From the NCBI GenBank assembly GCA_038222225.1, contig JBBRHV010000002.1, forward strand, positions 36,575 through 100,574: a stretch of 64,000 bases of DNA. The letters run 5' to 3'. The notes beneath the pieces were generated by a model. It had not been told where the DNA came from. It did not search any database and worked only from the letters and a program-made list of their open reading frames with translations. Positions within the stretch are counted from its first letter, which is position 1. Every line of letters starts with the position of its first letter. This DNA is from JAKLFA01 sp038222225. GTDB lineage: Bacteria; Omnitrophota; Gorgyraeia; Zapsychrales; JANLHA01. Position numbers and translations under genes: made by a program. Below, piece by piece: positions 8,929 through 18,026 of this stretch.

Positions 8929-11250
8929 TTAAAAGCCTCTGCTTACGCTGAAATAAAACTTTCCGGATCTGGCGCCTTCACCCGGTTGATCATTCAATGG
9001 ATAGCCATAATCCAGATTGACTGGGCCAATCGGAGTTTTAAGACGCAGACCTGTACCTGTTCCGGCCTTATATCCACCGGTTCCGAAATCTGTAATCTGC
9101 GGCCAGACATTTCCAAAATCATAAAAAAGTGCGAATTTCAAAAAATCAACAAGCGGAATCGTCCATTCAACGTTGCCCACCAGTAGAGCCTCACCGCCGA
9201 TCGGATCGTTGGTAATGGAATCCAACGGACCGACTTTCCGTTCATCATATCCGCGAATTGTTCGGGCGCCACCAGCAAAAAACCGCTCAAAGATCGGAAC
9301 CACACTGGAACTGCCGTACGCATTGATAATCCCTGCCCGCAAACGAAATTCCAGCACGGAATCATATTTCAAAGGAATATTATAACTCCCTCTTCCCGAA
9401 AAACGGTAAAAATCCTTATCGAATCCGAACGGCCCGCCCGCAACATCCACTGTCCCGCTAACCAAATATCCTTTTGTCGGATTAAATGTGCTGTCGCGGA
9501 TATCACGGGTCAAAGTAACGCCCATGCTGCTGACCGTGCTTTGGCCTGCTTCATCCCGCAAGGCGCTGGAAGCTGTGGCATCCACATTCGAAATATCTGT
9601 GCTCTCTAAACGATAGTTTGTGTTTCCGTAAATATATTCCGCCAACTGCTTGCCCATTCTCAAATTAACACCTTTTCGGCTTTCGTCATAAGAATATCCC
9701 GTGTCCGACGTTTTGTCGCGCTCTGACAAATACAGATCAAACCCCCCTGAAATCGGATAATCCATGATCCATGGCTCTGTAAAACTTAATTGAAAATTAT
9801 TGCGCGATGAACCAGCTTCTGCGCGGAACGACAAATCCTGGCCGCCGCCGGTAAAGGTTGGCCAATTTGTAAAATCGAAATTCTTCTGCTGGACCTCAAA
9901 GAACCCCACCAAGCTGTCAACCGTGCTATAACCACCGCCAAAATTAAATGAACCGGTTTTGGCCTCTTCAACTTGTACAACTAAATCTTTACGCTCAGGA
10001 GTGCTGGTGTCTTCAACATCATAGGTGACATCAGAAAAATATCCTAAATTCGTCAGCCGCTCCTTACTGCGGCGCAGTTTTGAGCCATCAAAACGGTCGC
10101 CAGGATAAAGCCGCAATTCTCGACGGACCACAATATCACGGGTCCGGGTATTCCCCTGAATTTTAATCTTATTGATAAAAGCCAACTCGCCTTCGAAAAC
10201 CTCCACCTGAACCGCCACGCGTCCCGTATCAGGATTAAGCGCAGTGGATTCCTTCAGTTGTGCAAAAATATAACCGCGGTCAAAATACAGGGTCCGAATT
10301 TCCGCCAGATCCAAGCTCAGCTTATCCCGGCTGAAAACATTTCCCTCTTTAATATACTTTATCGCGCTTAGAATATCTTCGGTTGAAATAATATCATTGC
10401 CTTGAATCGTTACACTGTCCACATAATACTGTTTACCCTCTTCAATAAAGATTTTCGCAATGATTCTGCCTTTTTTGTAATCCTCAAACTCATGCCGGAC
10501 CTTTGCATCAATAAAGCCTTCTTTTTCATAAAACGCCTTAATCCGCACAATGTCCTCTTCTAAAACCTGCTCTTTAAGATATCCCGAGGTGAAAATTCCA
10601 TCCGGTCGTGTTTTGATGACACGCATCAAACGCTTGTGTCTGAATTTTTCATTGCCAAAGAACTGGATTTTCCGAACCTTAACACGAACCCCTTCACTAA
10701 TAATAAAATGCAGCTTGACCTTATTATTAAGCTCATCCGCCTCTTCTTCCAGCTGGACGGTTGCTAATGTCAATCCCTTCTTTTCATAGAGGTCCTTGAT
10801 CACTTTCTGGTCATCTTTTAACGCCTTACGGTCCAGAAATTTTCCCTTTTTTGTCTGCATCTTTTTCAAAAGATAGGCCGGCTTATAATACCGCAAACGG
10901 GAAAAAGTGACCTCTTCAACAACCGGTTTTTCTTCGACATTAAAAACAACTTTAAATCCGGCCCCCTGCTCTTGGCGATCGACACGGACATCAGAAAAAT
11001 AGCCCGTATTATAAAGTCGTTTGAGATCATCAGAAACAACATTCTGAATATACTCATCATTCACACGGGTTTTGATTTTAGAAAGAATCGTGGCTAAAGA
11101 AATCGTCTTGTTTCCCGTAACTTCAATAGCAGTAACAACTTTCTTTTCTGAAGAAACCAGTGAGGTTTTCTCCGCCTGCTGGGCATACACAACAGAAGAC
11201 GAACACAATAACGCAAATCCCAGTCCAATAGCGAGTAAGATTTTTTTCAT
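8929..11250 (-). CDS. bamA: Outer membrane protein assembly factor BamA
   Basis: Central barrel of the machine that folds and inserts outer-membrane proteins. From ATG at 11250 the protein is 773 aa: a signal peptide ending near VVYAQ, five POTRA domains (about residues 35-400; IEVTGNKTIS, IQFFGNEKFR, VTIQGNDIIS, IKIQGNTRTR), then a 16-strand barrel with the lid motif RGYDERKVGP and a C-terminal phenylalanine. The frame extends 23 codons upstream, but that would remove the signal peptide from the N-terminus. dnaB ends 34 bases upstream and ompH starts 24 bases downstream. Confidence 0.95.
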   Translation of the reverse strand: MKKILLAIGLGFALLCSSSVVYAQQAEKTSLVSSEKKVVTAIEVTGNKTISLATILSKIKTRVNDEYIQNVVSDDLKRLYNTGYFSDVRVDRQEQGAGFKVVFNVEEKPVVEEVTFSRLRYYKPAYLLKKMQTKKGKFLDRKALKDDQKVIKDLYEKKGLTLATVQLEEEADELNNKVKLHFIISEGVRVKVRKIQFFGNEKFRHKRLMRVIKTRPDGIFTSGYLKEQVLEEDIVRIKAFYEKEGFIDAKVRHEFEDYKKGRIIAKIFIEEGKQYYVDSVTIQGNDIISTEDILSAIKYIKEGNVFSRDKLSLDLAEIRTLYFDRGYIFAQLKESTALNPDTGRVAVQVEVFEGELAFINKIKIQGNTRTRDIVVRRELRLYPGDRFDGSKLRRSKERLTNLGYFSDVTYDVEDTSTPERKDLVVQVEEAKTGSFNFGGGYSTVDSLVGFFEVQQKNFDFTNWPTFTGGGQDLSFRAEAGSSRNNFQLSFTEPWIMDYPISGGFDLYLSERDKTSDTGYSYDESRKGVNLRMGKQLAEYIYGNTNYRLESTDISNVDATASSALRDEAGQSTVSSMGVTLTRDIRDSTFNPTKGYLVSGTVDVAGGPFGFDKDFYRFSGRGSYNIPLKYDSVLEFRLRAGIINAYGSSSVVPIFERFFAGGARTIRGYDERKVGPLDSITNDPIGGEALLVGNVEWTIPLVDFLKFALFYDFGNVWPQITDFGTGGYKAGTGTGLRLKTPIGPVNLDYGYPLNDQPGEGARSGKFYFSVSRGF

Positions 11251-11284
11251 AATGAAACGATTATACGGTCTCCCCAAAGGGATG

Positions 11285-12616
11285 TCAATCAACATGTGCA
11301 AGATTTTCAAAACGAACAAACTCCTTTAAGAACGCCATCTTAAATGAACCCACCGGACCGTTACGCTGCTTGGCGATGATAACGTCTGCCTTACCCCGAT
11401 TGTCTTCTGTAGGATTATAATATTCCTCCCGCATCAATAAAATGACCACATCCGCGTCCTGCTCAATAGCCCCAGATTCTCTCAGATCTGAAAGTTGAGG
11501 GCGATGGTCCTGCCGGCTTTCGACTGCCCGTGACAGCTGACTCAACGCAACAATCGGGACCTTCAGCTCGCGGGCTAACGCCTTAATGGAACGGGATATT
11601 TCGGAGATCTCCTGCTGACGGCTGTCGGAGCGGGTATGCCCGCGCATCAGCTGCAAGTAATCCAGAACGATCAGCTGAATGTCATACTGCGATTTTAACC
11701 GACGCGCCTTAGCCCGCAGCTCCAGGGCTGAGATCGCCGGAGTATCATCAATAAAAATTTTGGCGTTGGACAATCGTCCTGCCGCCTTCGTCAACAAAGG
11801 CCAATCCGACGGAGAAAGAAATCCCGTGCGCACTTTATGCGCATCCACACGGGCCTGAGAACAGAGCATGCGCTGAACCAGCTGTTCTTTCGACATCTCA
11901 AGACTGAAAATAGCAACCGGCCGTTGAGCCTCAATTCCAACATATTCCACAATGGAACCTGCCAAGGCGCTTTTCCCCATAGACGGGCGCCCGGCCAAAA
12001 TAATCAGATCAGAAGACTGCAGGCCTGAGGTCATACGGTCAAAATCCATAAACCCCGTCGCAATACCGGTCACTTTTTCTTTTTTCTGAAAAAGCTTATC
12101 AATCTTTTCAATGCTTTGTTTGACCAAATCCTTGATATTGACAGCGCTTTGCCGATGTTTGATCTCGGAAATCTCAAAAATCAACTCCTCCGCCCGATCC
12201 ACAATATCATCAATATCTGAGCCGCCGGCATAACAGGTGTTCACGATCTCAGTAGAATTTTTAATCAAATTCCTTAAAATTCCTTTAGCCTTGACAATAT
12301 CTGCATAATGCTCCACATTGGCAGATGTCGGAACAATCTCCGCCAACTGCGATAAATATGGCAGCCCGCCCACCCGGTCAAGATTCGCATCTCCCCGAAG
12401 ACGATCGGACAAGGTGATCAAATCAACGTTTTTTCTCTGATTATATAATTCAAGAATGGTCTGATAAATAATGCGGTGGGCGTCTTCGTAGAACCACGCA
12501 ACGTCTAATGTTTCGAGAGCGATGCCGATGGCTTCCTCATCAATCAACATCGCTCCCAAAACAGATTGTTCCGCTTCAATATTTTGCGGAGGAATTTTTA
12601 TTTCTTGGCTACCCAT
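11285..12616 (-). CDS. dnaB: Replicative DNA helicase DnaB
   Basis: Hexameric helicase that unwinds DNA at the replication fork. The 443-aa protein has the N-terminal scaffold domain (about residues 8-110, starting PPQNIEAEQSVLGAML) and a RecA-like C-terminal motor with Walker A GRPSMGKSALA, Walker B LIVLDYLQLM and the DLRESGAIEQDADV motif. No intein is present. Its start overlaps the rplI end by 19 bases. The rpsF-ssb-rpsR-rplI-dnaB order is widely conserved. Confidence 0.96.
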   Translation of the reverse strand: MGSQEIKIPPQNIEAEQSVLGAMLIDEEAIGIALETLDVAWFYEDAHRIIYQTILELYNQRKNVDLITLSDRLRGDANLDRVGGLPYLSQLAEIVPTSANVEHYADIVKAKGILRNLIKNSTEIVNTCYAGGSDIDDIVDRAEELIFEISEIKHRQSAVNIKDLVKQSIEKIDKLFQKKEKVTGIATGFMDFDRMTSGLQSSDLIILAGRPSMGKSALAGSIVEYVGIEAQRPVAIFSLEMSKEQLVQRMLCSQARVDAHKVRTGFLSPSDWPLLTKAAGRLSNAKIFIDDTPAISALELRAKARRLKSQYDIQLIVLDYLQLMRGHTRSDSRQQEISEISRSIKALARELKVPIVALSQLSRAVESRQDHRPQLSDLRESGAIEQDADVVILLMREEYYNPTEDNRGKADVIIAKQRNGPVGSFKMAFLKEFVRFENLAHVD

Positions 12617-13041
12617 ACTCGGACTTTAGCCTTTACATCCGGATGTAGTTGAACACCGACATCATAAATGCCCAGCTCATCGATCGGTTTTTCCAGTTCA
12701 ATAGCTTTTTTGTCAAGTTCAAAACCTTCATCGCTGAAGGCCTTGACAATATCCGCCTCTGTGACCGAACCGTACATCTTTTCAAGGTCATTGACTTCCA
12801 CGGTTATGGTAATCGAAGTCTTCTCCAGCTTTTCGAGCAAAAGCTGAGCCTCACTCCTTTTTTGCGCATCCTCCCCCGCCTGCTTCGCCTTTTGCAGCTC
12901 AATCCTTTTCAGATTGGTTGGCGTAGCAATAAACGCTATGCTCTTGGGCAAAAGATAATTGCGCGCATAACCGTCTTTGACCTTGACGACATCTCCGACT
13001 TTGCCGAGCTTCTTAACAGTTTGACAAAGAATAACTTCCAT
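12598..13041 (-). CDS. rplI: 50S ribosomal protein L9
   Basis: Large-subunit protein bL9. The 147-aa chain has the N-terminal domain with GKVGDVVKVKDGYARNYLLPK, a long connecting helix rich in Lys, Glu and Ala (about residues 40-75), and a C-terminal domain with the VTEADI strand. Length and order are standard. A 75-base stretch without a gene separates it from rpsR. Confidence 0.96.
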   Translation of the reverse strand: MEVILCQTVKKLGKVGDVVKVKDGYARNYLLPKSIAFIATPTNLKRIELQKAKQAGEDAQKRSEAQLLLEKLEKTSITITVEVNDLEKMYGSVTEADIVKAFSDEGFELDKKAIELEKPIDELGIYDVGVQLHPDVKAKVRVWVAKK

Positions 13042-13116
13042 GATGTGTCCTTTATTTATGCATTAGACGATAAACACACTGTATTTCTCGATTTCACGAC
13101 GAATAGCCCTGACTGG

Positions 13117-13368
13117 CTATTTGCGCTTCGCAGCGCCGACCGGCAATAACCCCAAATAACGGGCTCGCTTAATCGCGTTAGAAATCTGTCGCTGCTGAGG
13201 TGCCGTAACACCGCTTAATCGACGAGAAATAATTTTTCCGCGGTCCGTTAAATATTTCCTGATCAGATCCACATCTTTATATGAAATCTGCAGAGTCTTT
13301 TCAATGACATATTTAATGGAACGTTTTCTCGGTTTTAAAATTTTTTTTCGAAACGTTTTCTTAACCAA
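13117..13368 (-). CDS. rpsR: 30S ribosomal protein S18
   Basis: Small-subunit protein bS18, which pairs with S6 on the platform. The 83-aa protein contains ISYKDVDLIRKYLTDRGKI and SRRLSGVTAPQQRQISNAIK, the family signature, and ends RARYLGLLPV followed by a basic tail. No zinc-binding cysteines are present, so it is of the zinc-free form. An AGGAGAGAA-type site precedes the ATG. Confidence 0.95.
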   Translation of the reverse strand: MVKKTFRKKILKPRKRSIKYVIEKTLQISYKDVDLIRKYLTDRGKIISRRLSGVTAPQQRQISNAIKRARYLGLLPVGAAKRK

Positions 13369-13404
13369 TTCTCTCCTCCTTAACCCATCGATATCAAAAT
13401 CGTT

Positions 13405-13839
13405 TTATTCATCCCAAACCACATCCTCGGGCATAATCGCATGATCATCAGCCGGATGATCCAAGGATAATCCATCCCCTCCTGCGCCTTCTTCACCCTG
13501 CCCCGGTGAAAACTTACCTAAAAACTGAACCCGTTCCGCACGCACATCAATCGTGCTGCGCTTTTGCCCATCGGATGTTTCCCATGAGCGGGATTGAAGC
13601 ACGCCTTCCACAAAAATCGGGCTTCCCTTCTTTAAATACTGACAGCAAGCCTCAGCCTGTTTGTCCCACACCGTTACCGTCAAAAAACAAACATCTTCCT
13701 TTAATTCGCCTGTCTTATCCCGGAAACGACGATTGACCGCAAGACCTAAATTCGCGACGGGAACTCCTGCCGGTGTATATCTCAGCTCTGGGTCACGCGT
13801 CAGATTTCCGATTAAAAACGTTTTGTTCAAATTCGCCAT
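13405..13839 (-). CDS. ssb: Single-stranded DNA-binding protein
   Basis: Coats single-stranded DNA in replication and repair. The 144-aa protein opens with LNKTFLIGNLTRDPELRYTPAG and has the complete OB-fold (about residues 1-108), including the LKKGSPIFVEGVL strand and the RSWETSDGQKRS loop. The linker is short and acidic. The C-terminus reads MPEDVVWDE, not the canonical DDDIPF-type tip that recruits partner proteins. Placement between rpsF and rpsR is standard. Confidence 0.95.
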   Translation of the reverse strand: MANLNKTFLIGNLTRDPELRYTPAGVPVANLGLAVNRRFRDKTGELKEDVCFLTVTVWDKQAEACCQYLKKGSPIFVEGVLQSRSWETSDGQKRSTIDVRAERVQFLGKFSPGQGEEGAGGDGLSLDHPADDHAIMPEDVVWDE

Positions 13840-13909
13840 TGTCTCCTCCTACCACGTAATAATGTTAATTCACACAAAACCCCATGCCCAATCTCCCGAC
13901 TGGCCTGAT

Positions 13910-14200
13910 TTACTTGCCTGCCGCCACGATCAAGGACCTTAAAACCCGCTCATTCAACTTTAACGCGCGCCTAAATTCCGCGTTCTTCGCTGAGCTTCCT
14001 TCATAGTTGATCATATAATATGTTCCTTCCGTGCATTTCTTCATGCGAAAAGACATTTTATTTTTGTCGATCCATACCTGACGGTTGATCACCTTACCAT
14101 CACATTTGACAATAGCCTCGCCGATCTCTTTCAACACGGCTTCTTTTTGCTCCTGCGGAAGTGTCGCATCCACAATAACCACTAATTCGTACTTATTCAT
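13910..14200 (-). CDS. rpsF: 30S ribosomal protein S6
   Basis: Small-subunit protein bS6, partner of S18. The 96-aa chain shows the ferredoxin-like pattern MNKYELVVIVDATL, followed by VINRQVWIDKNKMSFRMKK, GTYYMINYEG and the C-terminal LNERVLRSLIV. The ATG overlaps the pth end by 8 bases, coupling it to the pth-ctc-prs block. A gap of 70 bases with no gene precedes ssb. Confidence 0.95.
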   Translation of the reverse strand: MNKYELVVIVDATLPQEQKEAVLKEIGEAIVKCDGKVINRQVWIDKNKMSFRMKKCTEGTYYMINYEGSSAKNAEFRRALKLNERVLRSLIVAAGK

Positions 14201-14783
14201 TATCCTTCCTTTTGTTGAATTGACTCATAACCTTTTCTATATCATCTTCCTTCATCCATACCTGACAACAATCAACCGCTTCCGAAATAAAACCATCCAG
14301 CTGTTGACGCTCTTCCTTTGTGAAGGCCGACAAAACATAATCTGCCGGATCCTGTCGGGATGGAGGACTACCTACCCCTAAACGCAATCGCGTAAAATTC
14401 TGATCGCCGAAACTCTCAATAATAGATTTCAGGCCGTTATGCCCGCCGTCACTGCCCTTCATTCTTAATCGCAATTGACCGAGATCCAAGCTAAAATCAT
14501 CACACACAATCAAATTCTGCGCCAAATCGACTTTATAATAGGAACTCGCCGCCGCAACAGCCTGACCAGATAAATTCATGTACGTCATGGGCATCAGCAC
14601 AATGACTTTACATTCTCCCACACGGCCTTGAGCTTCAAGCCCTTTACAAAACCGGCTTGCAGAAAATGAGGCCCCCATGTCTTGAACCAGACGCTTCACA
14701 ACTAAAAATCCCAAGTTGTGCCGTGTCCATTCATATTGTGCCCCGGGATTACCCAACCCAGCGATCAGCTTTGTCTGCAACAA
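14193..14783 (-). CDS. pth: Peptidyl-tRNA hydrolase
   Basis: Recycles tRNA by cleaving peptidyl-tRNA released from stalled ribosomes. The 196-aa protein has KLIAGLGNPGAQYEWTRHN with the catalytic histidine in TRHNLGF, then MPMTYMNLSG, VCDDFSLDLGQLRLR and GSDGGHNGLKSI, the diagnostic motifs. The rplY-pth pair is one of the most conserved gene pairs in bacteria. Confidence 0.96.
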   Translation of the reverse strand: MLQTKLIAGLGNPGAQYEWTRHNLGFLVVKRLVQDMGASFSASRFCKGLEAQGRVGECKVIVLMPMTYMNLSGQAVAAASSYYKVDLAQNLIVCDDFSLDLGQLRLRMKGSDGGHNGLKSIIESFGDQNFTRLRLGVGSPPSRQDPADYVLSAFTKEERQQLDGFISEAVDCCQVWMKEDDIEKVMSQFNKRKDNE

Positions 14784-14808
14784 TCCTTCTGTTCCTTATC
14801 ATCAAATC

Positions 14809-15495
14809 TTACTTATCAGCGGTTTTGGCCTTATCGCCAGAATCCTCATCTGTTTTTGCCTTTTCCTTCTTGATCACTTCCGGTTCCGCCCCCGATTCCA
14901 CCTCAACAACTTCTTCCGATTCGCGCATCGGCGGAATCAAAGAAAAAATAATCGCATCCGGATCATGTTCGGTTTCAACTCCAGAGGGCAGCTGAATATC
15001 CGAAACACAAATCACATCACCGATTTCAAGAGCGGTCACATCAACCGCGATCTGTTCAGGAATGTCCTTTGGCAGACAGATGATATCCAATTCCCAAAGA
15101 ATGTGCTCTAGCGATCCTTTATCACGCTTAACACCGACCGCTTCCCCTTTAGGAACCAACGGAACACGAATCTCAATCTTATCCTGAAGCGAGATCCGCT
15201 TAAAATCAATATGCATGGTCTTGCCGGTCACGCAATGCTGTTGTTCTTCCTTAACGATAGCCGAATAATCATGGATGCTTTTTTCTCCGTCTACAACATT
15301 CAAATGAAACAAAACCTCTCCATGATGCTGACGGCGCACCCGCTCATAGGCCTTGCGGTCAATCTGAACCGGAGTCGCTTCTTCGCCACCCCCATAAATA
15401 ATCCCAGGAATCACTTCCCCCTTGCGACGGAGAGCCTTGACCTTCTGGCCTCCTATGTCACTGCGAATTTGAACATCAATTTTAACTTCTTCCAT
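14809..15495 (-). CDS. rplY: 50S ribosomal protein L25/Ctc (long form)
   Basis: bL25, binds 5S rRNA. The 228-aa protein is of the two-domain Ctc type: an L25 domain (about residues 1-95, with LRRKGEVIPGIIYGGGEEA) and a TL5-like beta domain (about 96-190, with VDVTALEIGDVICVSDI). A charged tail rich in Glu and Lys (about 195-228) follows and is probably disordered. Its place between prs and pth is conserved. Confidence 0.94.
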   Translation of the reverse strand: MEEVKIDVQIRSDIGGQKVKALRRKGEVIPGIIYGGGEEATPVQIDRKAYERVRRQHHGEVLFHLNVVDGEKSIHDYSAIVKEEQQHCVTGKTMHIDFKRISLQDKIEIRVPLVPKGEAVGVKRDKGSLEHILWELDIICLPKDIPEQIAVDVTALEIGDVICVSDIQLPSGVETEHDPDAIIFSLIPPMRESEEVVEVESGAEPEVIKKEKAKTDEDSGDKAKTADK

Positions 15496-15540
15496 TGCTC
15501 ACGTCCTACTTTTGTATCAAACGGTTAAACAGGATTTAAT

Positions 15541-16485
15541 TTACTCAAATAAACAACTGATCGAAGCCTCATTGTGAATACGATAAATCGCATCAGCCAA
15601 CAACGGTGCAATTGTGACCGTTGTAATCTTCGGATTCGATTTTGTCTTTCGGAACGGAATACTGTCTGTAATGACCACCTCTCTTAAAACCTTGCAATCC
15701 TGAATTCTTTGAAGTGCGTTGCCCGAAAGAACGCCATGGCTTACCGCCGCATACACCTCAACGGCGCCCTTTTTACGCAGACTTTCAGCTGCCTCAACCA
15801 AAGATCCAGCCGTCGCAGCGATGTCATCAACAATGACCGCGATCTTATTGCGCACGGCGCCTAAAATATGCATGACTTCTGTTTTTTCAGGGCTTGTCCG
15901 ACGCTTATCAACAACCGCCAATGACGCGCCCAAACGCTTCGAATAAGCACGAGCCATCTTAATACTTCCCACATCCGGAGAAACAACCACCAATTTTCTC
16001 CGGTCCAGATTCTTCGTGCGGAAATAATCGCATAAAGAATTGATCGCGTACAGATGATCCACCGGGATATCAAAAAACCCCTGGATCTGACTCGCATGCA
16101 GGTCCATCGTCAAAACACGATCAGCCCCTGCCCCATAAATCAGATTAGCAACCAGCTTGGCGGTGATCGGAACCCGCGGTTTATCTTTGCGGTCCTGGCG
16201 GGCATACCCATAATAAGGCAGCACAGCCGTAATTCGCTTGGCAGACGCCCGGCGAGCAGCATCGATAAGAACCAAAAGCTCCATCAAATTATCATTGGCA
16301 GGCGGACATGTCGGCTGAACAATAAACGTGTCTTTCCCGCGGATATTTTCCAAGATCTGAACGCGAATCTCTCCTTCGCTAAAACGCCCGACCAATGCCT
16401 TGGTCAGAGAAATATGAAGGTTCTTGCAAATCCTTTTTCCAAGCTCCGGATTCGCGTTGCCAACCACAATGGCTAACCCATCCAT
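15541..16485 (-). CDS. prs: Ribose-phosphate pyrophosphokinase
   Basis: Makes PRPP for purine, pyrimidine, histidine and NAD synthesis. The 314-aa protein has GRFSEGEIRVQILENIRG, the YYGYARQDRKDKPR loop that binds ATP, MDLHASQIQGFF for metal and substrate binding, the flexible catalytic loop with DKRR, and the PRPP-binding VIVDDIAATAGS. This is the class I bacterial enzyme. The gene follows glmU by 11 bases, as in Bacillus. Confidence 0.96.
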   Translation of the reverse strand: MDGLAIVVGNANPELGKRICKNLHISLTKALVGRFSEGEIRVQILENIRGKDTFIVQPTCPPANDNLMELLVLIDAARRASAKRITAVLPYYGYARQDRKDKPRVPITAKLVANLIYGAGADRVLTMDLHASQIQGFFDIPVDHLYAINSLCDYFRTKNLDRRKLVVVSPDVGSIKMARAYSKRLGASLAVVDKRRTSPEKTEVMHILGAVRNKIAVIVDDIAATAGSLVEAAESLRKKGAVEVYAAVSHGVLSGNALQRIQDCKVLREVVITDSIPFRKTKSNPKITTVTIAPLLADAIYRIHNEASISCLFE

Positions 16486-16496
16486 GAACCGTCTCC

Positions 16497-17762
16497 TTAC
16501 TGTTTTATTTTTCGCTTTCCAACGATCTTTCCCGGAACACCAACCATCACATGATAATCAGGCAATATCTTTTCCTTCGCCACAACACACCCTGCGCCAG
16601 TCACCGCATGCTTCCCGATTTTTACGGGAGCAACCAAAATAGAATCTGATCCGATAAATGCGCCATCCCCCAGACGGGTCTGGTGCTTATCTTTTCCATC
16701 AAAATTCGCCGTCACAACACCCGCGCCGATATTCACTTCGCTGCCGGCCGTTGTATCACCCAGAAAACTGAAATGTTTCATAAAACTCTTGTCGCCGATC
16801 TTTGAGCGGGAAACCTCCGTAAAGTTTCCAACCTCTACTTGATTCCCGATCCGCGTACCGGGCCGAAAATGCGCAAATGGTCCAATAACGCAATCTTTGC
16901 CGATGACAACATCCTCTTCGATGACGGTGAATGGCTTAACCACCGTGCCCCGGCCGATCTTCACATCAGCATTGATAAACGTAGTCGCCGGATCCACGAT
17001 CGAAATTCCATCCAGCATAAACCGTTCCAGGATCCTTCGGCGTAAAACAACAGCGGCATTTGCCAATTCAACCTGCGTATTGATCCCCCATCCCTCCTGA
17101 GGACTTTCCGTTTCTATCGTCTCGACCTTAAGGTTGCGCGCAGCCATCACTTCAACAATATCCGTTAAATAAAATTCCTTTTTCTTCGGGTTCATCTGAA
17201 TCAACGGCAAGGCCTTCAAAAACGATTCACCCTTAAAACAGTACACGCCCACATTGATCTCTAAAATAGACCGTTCCGCGTTCAGCAGATCTTTGTCCTC
17301 CCGAATCGCCACAGCCCGTCCATCCGCCCCTCGAATGATCCGCCCATAACCAGCAGGATTGCCAACGACTGCCGTCAGCACAGTACAGCTGGCCCCTGTC
17401 TGATGATGCTTTCTGATCACTGTTTTCAGGGTTTCCGTTCTTAACAGCGGCGTATCACCGCAAACGACCAGAACATCCCCTTTAAAATTTTTCAACTTGC
17501 TCTCGGCGCACCTGACCGCATCTGCCGTTCCCAAAAGTTCCTTCTGCACCAGCGGCTCAAGGTCCGAACCCAAAATGCCTTTAACCTTTTCAGCTTCATG
17601 CCCGACGACAACATAGGATATCAAAGAACCTGCTGATTGAACCGCCTCGATCACGTAAGACAACATCGGCCGGCCGCATACAGGATAGAGAACTTTGGGT
17701 TGATCGGATTTCATCCGAGTTCCCTTTCCAGCTGCCAAAATAATTGCGCGCAATTCTTTCAT
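16497..17762 (-). CDS. glmU: Bifunctional GlmU, N-acetyltransferase and uridyltransferase
   Basis: Makes UDP-GlcNAc, the precursor of both peptidoglycan and the lipid A built by the lpx genes downstream. The 421-aa protein has an N-terminal pyrophosphorylase (about residues 1-225; LAAGKGTRMKS and VCGDTPLL) and a C-terminal beta-helix acetyltransferase with the catalytic histidine in KHFSFLGD and the NIGAG and NFDGKDK motifs. It is about 35 residues shorter than the E. coli protein, lacking most of the C-terminal helix. No clear ribosome binding site precedes the ATG, and a hairpin lies in its leader. Confidence 0.93.
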   Translation of the reverse strand: MKELRAIILAAGKGTRMKSDQPKVLYPVCGRPMLSYVIEAVQSAGSLISYVVVGHEAEKVKGILGSDLEPLVQKELLGTADAVRCAESKLKNFKGDVLVVCGDTPLLRTETLKTVIRKHHQTGASCTVLTAVVGNPAGYGRIIRGADGRAVAIREDKDLLNAERSILEINVGVYCFKGESFLKALPLIQMNPKKKEFYLTDIVEVMAARNLKVETIETESPQEGWGINTQVELANAAVVLRRRILERFMLDGISIVDPATTFINADVKIGRGTVVKPFTVIEEDVVIGKDCVIGPFAHFRPGTRIGNQVEVGNFTEVSRSKIGDKSFMKHFSFLGDTTAGSEVNIGAGVVTANFDGKDKHQTRLGDGAFIGSDSILVAPVKIGKHAVTGAGCVVAKEKILPDYHVMVGVPGKIVGKRKIKQ

Positions 17763-17791
17763 AAGAAAAATGTATTCCCAAATTCTGTGAA

Positions 17792-17819
17792 GACGAACAG
17801 GCCTTTCGGCTCCCTCGTC
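17792..17819 (-). promoter_or_regulatory. Hairpin in the glmU leader
   Basis: In the minus-strand RNA, GACGA (17815-17819) pairs with TCGTC (17792-17796), and an inner GCC-GAAA-GGC closes with a GNRA-type tetraloop; an imperfect 4 by 4 internal loop separates the two stems. It lies 30 bases before the glmU ATG, in a 160-base stretch between tRNA-Gln and glmU that holds no supported gene. There is no T-run, so it is not a simple terminator. Regulatory function is only inferred. Confidence 0.4.
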
Positions 17820-17922
17820 GCCAGCTCATCAGTCCCTCAAACGTTCAACTCTTTGTGTATCCCCGCAACACAAGCCCGCTGGCTTATAATGAACGAGGCT
17901 TCGAAGTGGTCGCGTCGAAATA

Positions 17923-17993
17923 CTGCCCGGCCTGGATTCGAACCAGGAATGCGAGATCCAAATTCTCGAGTGTTACCATTACACCACCAGGCA
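17923..17993 (-). tRNA. trnQ: tRNA-Gln (anticodon TTG)
   Basis: A 71-nt cloverleaf on the minus strand. The acceptor TGCCTGG pairs with CCGGGCA with one G-U; the D arm has GTG/CAC around TAATGGTAA; the anticodon stem CGAGA/TCTCG holds the loop ATTTGGA with anticodon TTG; the T arm CCTGG/CCAGG encloses TTCGAAT. The discriminator is G and no CCA is encoded. A U1-A72 first pair and G73 are glutaminyl identity elements. It sits between spoVG and glmU and is probably cotranscribed. Confidence 0.96.
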
Positions 17994-18026
17994 AGAACTG
18001 ATTGCCTTTTTAAAAATCTCTTATTG

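Noticed and set aside
17790..17830. Hammerhead-like core (CTGATGAG ... CCGAAA) on the minus strand before glmU
   Set aside because: The sequence between the two core boxes cannot form the required stem II, because the second pair is C-C, and stems I and III are not found. Only a plain hairpin is supported.
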